Assembly (NCBI GenBank): GCA_947175285.1
Contig: CAMWMM010000049.1
Coordinates: 1 to 15,975 of the forward strand
Length of the DNA stretch: 15,975 nt
Reading direction: 5' to 3'
Origin: an uncultured Lachnospiraceae bacterium
GTDB lineage: Bacteria; Bacillota_A; Clostridia; Lachnospirales; Lachnospiraceae
The translations under genes were made by a program, and so were the position numbers. The notes under the pieces were generated by a model. That model ran no database searches. It saw only the letters and a list, made by a program, of their open reading frames with translations, and had not been told where the DNA came from. Of the stretch, positions 14,638 to 15,975 are shown piece after piece (position 1 is the stretch's first letter; every line of letters begins with the position of its first letter).

Positions 14638-14666
14638 AGTATATACAGACTTTGTAAAATAATCAA
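14638..14666 (-). promoter_or_regulatory. Promoter of the antitoxin-toxin operon
   Basis: On the minus strand TTGATT (14661-14666) and TATACT (14638-14643) are separated by exactly 17 bp, a strong constitutive-looking promoter ending about 20 bp before the first full repeat, as expected for a locus where antitoxin RNA must be abundant. Confidence 0.75.
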
Positions 14667-14706
14667 CTATATTTTTAATTTCTATTTTTGCAGCCAGACT
14701 GTAAAA

Positions 14707-15975
14707 TCAGCTTTTCTCATTCTTAGGCAACATGATTGTAAATGTCAGATAATTTCTTCCGTCATGCAGTTCATTACTTACAATGATATCACCTTTCTTT
14801 TCTTGTACAAGCCGCTTAAGTTTTGACAGCCCGATACCGCGTCCTTTTCCTTTACTGCTGTATCCTGTCTCAAAGAAGCGCTCCGTCATATCGTCATCAT
14901 AATACTCACTGGTGTTGGCTATCGTTAATTCAATATAATTCTCTATTTCTTCCGCTTCTTTTAAGCAAATACGAATTTCTCTGAACAAGTCTTTCTCATT
15001 TTCATCTGTCTTACTAAGTGCGTCGATTGCATTGTCTGTCAAAATACTCATCATTTCGATTAACTCATATTCAGGCAGTATCGCCTCGATTTTCGCTACC
15101 CCGATATAATATTCTATTTTGATACCCTTACCTTCCGCTTCCTGTATTTTGCTGTATAAAAAACCGGAAATTAATGGATTCCCTGTAGATAATACCAGTT
15201 TTGTCTTCTCATTCTGTTCCATCACATAACCGCAATACTCTTTCTGTTTCTCCGCCAGTTCCTCATAATTATCCGTTGCATAAATCATTCCTAAAATCGC
15301 GCCAATATGATTCTTCATATCGTGCTGTCTTTCTCTGACAAGCATAATTAGTTGGTCATACGCGTCATAATACAGCTTGTTCATCTCTAACTGTGTCTTT
15401 TTCCTCTCAGCATCCGTCTTAGTTTTCTGCCACTCATATATTAAAAACAAAAAGATAAAGAAAAAATACAATATCTGGATATATGTTTCGCCCCATATAA
15501 CACCTTTATTTATTATTTGATAAGACTTAACTGCAAATCCAACAAGAATCAGAACTGTAATACCTACAATCAATTTATTCCTTTTCATAAAAAATGCAGA
15601 TACTTTCATTAATTTTATCTTATGGCTGCACAGCACAATCAGCAAAAAGCATACTATATTAATCAGTAAAGCTGCAACTTCCATATACTCGTTTTTCGTG
15701 ATAAGCAGATAATATATTGGAAATAATACCAATAATTGTAAAACAGCTACAATCGCTGCAGAAAGAACACAGTTTACTAAAGTTATTTTAATATTTTCTC
15801 TATAACATAGTAATCCATATAAAAACATTCCAATATAACTTAATGACATCAGATATTCTGGAGCGCCATATTGATTTATGCCAGTTAACAAGAATATGTC
15901 TAATATAATATAAATAACCAGAGGAATGTTAACCTTTAACTTTTTGCCAAATAGTTCTGCTAAACAATATAAATA
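14707..15975 (-). CDS. Membrane GHKL histidine kinase, AgrC-like (start beyond the window edge)
   Basis: The visible 422 residues contain several membrane segments over the first ~180 residues, a coiled-coil linker, then the AgrC-type kinase core: RERQHDMKNHIGAI with the phospho-acceptor His at visible residue 218, N-box SILTDNAIDAL (N315) and G-box SSKGKGRGIGLSKLKRL (about 373-389). Such kinases bind a peptide signal outside and phosphorylate a LytTR response regulator. The reading frame stays open to base 15975, including a hydrophobic stretch (NIPLVIYIILDIFLLTGI), so the true start lies outside; a TTG at 15891 would cut this helix and is not the start. It may sense the AgrD peptide encoded 0.8 kb away, but the toxin-antitoxin unit and opposite orientation separate it from agrBD, so this pairing is inferred. 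Confidence 0.88.
   Translation of the reverse strand, partial: YLYCLAELFGKKLKVNIPLVIYIILDIFLLTGINQYGAPEYLMSLSYIGMFLYGLLCYRENIKITLVNCVLSAAIVAVLQLLVLFPIYYLLITKNEYMEVAALLINIVCFLLIVLCSHKIKLMKVSAFFMKRNKLIVGITVLILVGFAVKSYQIINKGVIWGETYIQILYFFFIFLFLIYEWQKTKTDAERKKTQLEMNKLYYDAYDQLIMLVRERQHDMKNHIGAILGMIYATDNYEELAEKQKEYCGYVMEQNEKTKLVLSTGNPLISGFLYSKIQEAEGKGIKIEYYIGVAKIEAILPEYELIEMMSILTDNAIDALSKTDENEKDLFREIRICLKEAEEIENYIELTIANTSEYYDDDMTERFFETGYSSKGKGRGIGLSKLKRLVQEKKGDIIVSNELHDGRNYLTFTIMLPKNEKS

Noticed and set aside
15889..15891. TTG as the start of the right-edge kinase
   Set aside because: The frame remains open to the window end and a hydrophobic segment continues upstream, so the gene is cut by the edge.

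Overview
The window looks like the chromosome of a low-GC Gram-positive gut anaerobe, most likely a Lachnospiraceae member. This rests on AT-rich composition, GGAGG-type ribosome binding sites, an agrBD-type peptide quorum-sensing locus with GHKL kinases, and a CptIN-like type III toxin-antitoxin locus, a family first described from this clade. Genus cannot be fixed from the sequence alone.

Left and centre (about 1-11.9 kb): a surface or secreted polysaccharide locus. Two membrane-bound O-acyltransferases (MBOAT) are transcribed divergently from 2.76/2.94 kb. The leftward one is followed by a membrane-anchored family 2 glycosyltransferase. The rightward one is coupled, 13 nt apart, to a membrane-anchored SGNH/AlgX-like protein, the usual O-acetylation partner. 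Converging on it is a tight six-gene leftward operon (11.84 to 5.34 kb): two GT4 glycosyltransferases, a UDP-glucose 6-dehydrogenase, a UDP-glucuronate 4-epimerase-like protein, a GtrB/CsbB-like polyprenyl-phosphate glycosyltransferase and a ChbG/YdjC-type carbohydrate deacetylase. Together they suggest supply of UDP-GlcA/UDP-GalA, sugar transfer in the cytoplasm and via lipid-linked sugars, and O-acylation or deacetylation of the product.

Right (about 11.9-16 kb): a cell-cell signalling region. A sensorless GHKL kinase-like protein (leftward) is separated from agrB-agrD (rightward) by a 555-bp structured intergenic region. That region holds three consecutive perfect hairpins, a 22-bp-period direct repeat placed like a LytTR operator next to a -10 box with no -35, and a ~148-bp imperfect inverted repeat that would fill the agrB 5' leader. 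agrD encodes a 42-residue precursor with a Ser, not a Cys, at the predicted ring position, suggesting a lactone autoinducer. A 21-bp perfect terminator stem carries the stop codons of both agrD and the convergent CptN/ToxN-like toxin. Upstream of the toxin lie a terminator, two 48-nt tandem repeats (the RNA antitoxin) and a good promoter. A membrane GHKL kinase of the AgrC type runs off the right edge; its start is outside the window.

The most notable parts are the type III toxin-antitoxin unit sitting between agrBD and the putative AgrC, the serine-type AgrD, and the structured agr leader. The proximity of signalling and polysaccharide genes permits, but does not show, quorum control of the surface polymer.
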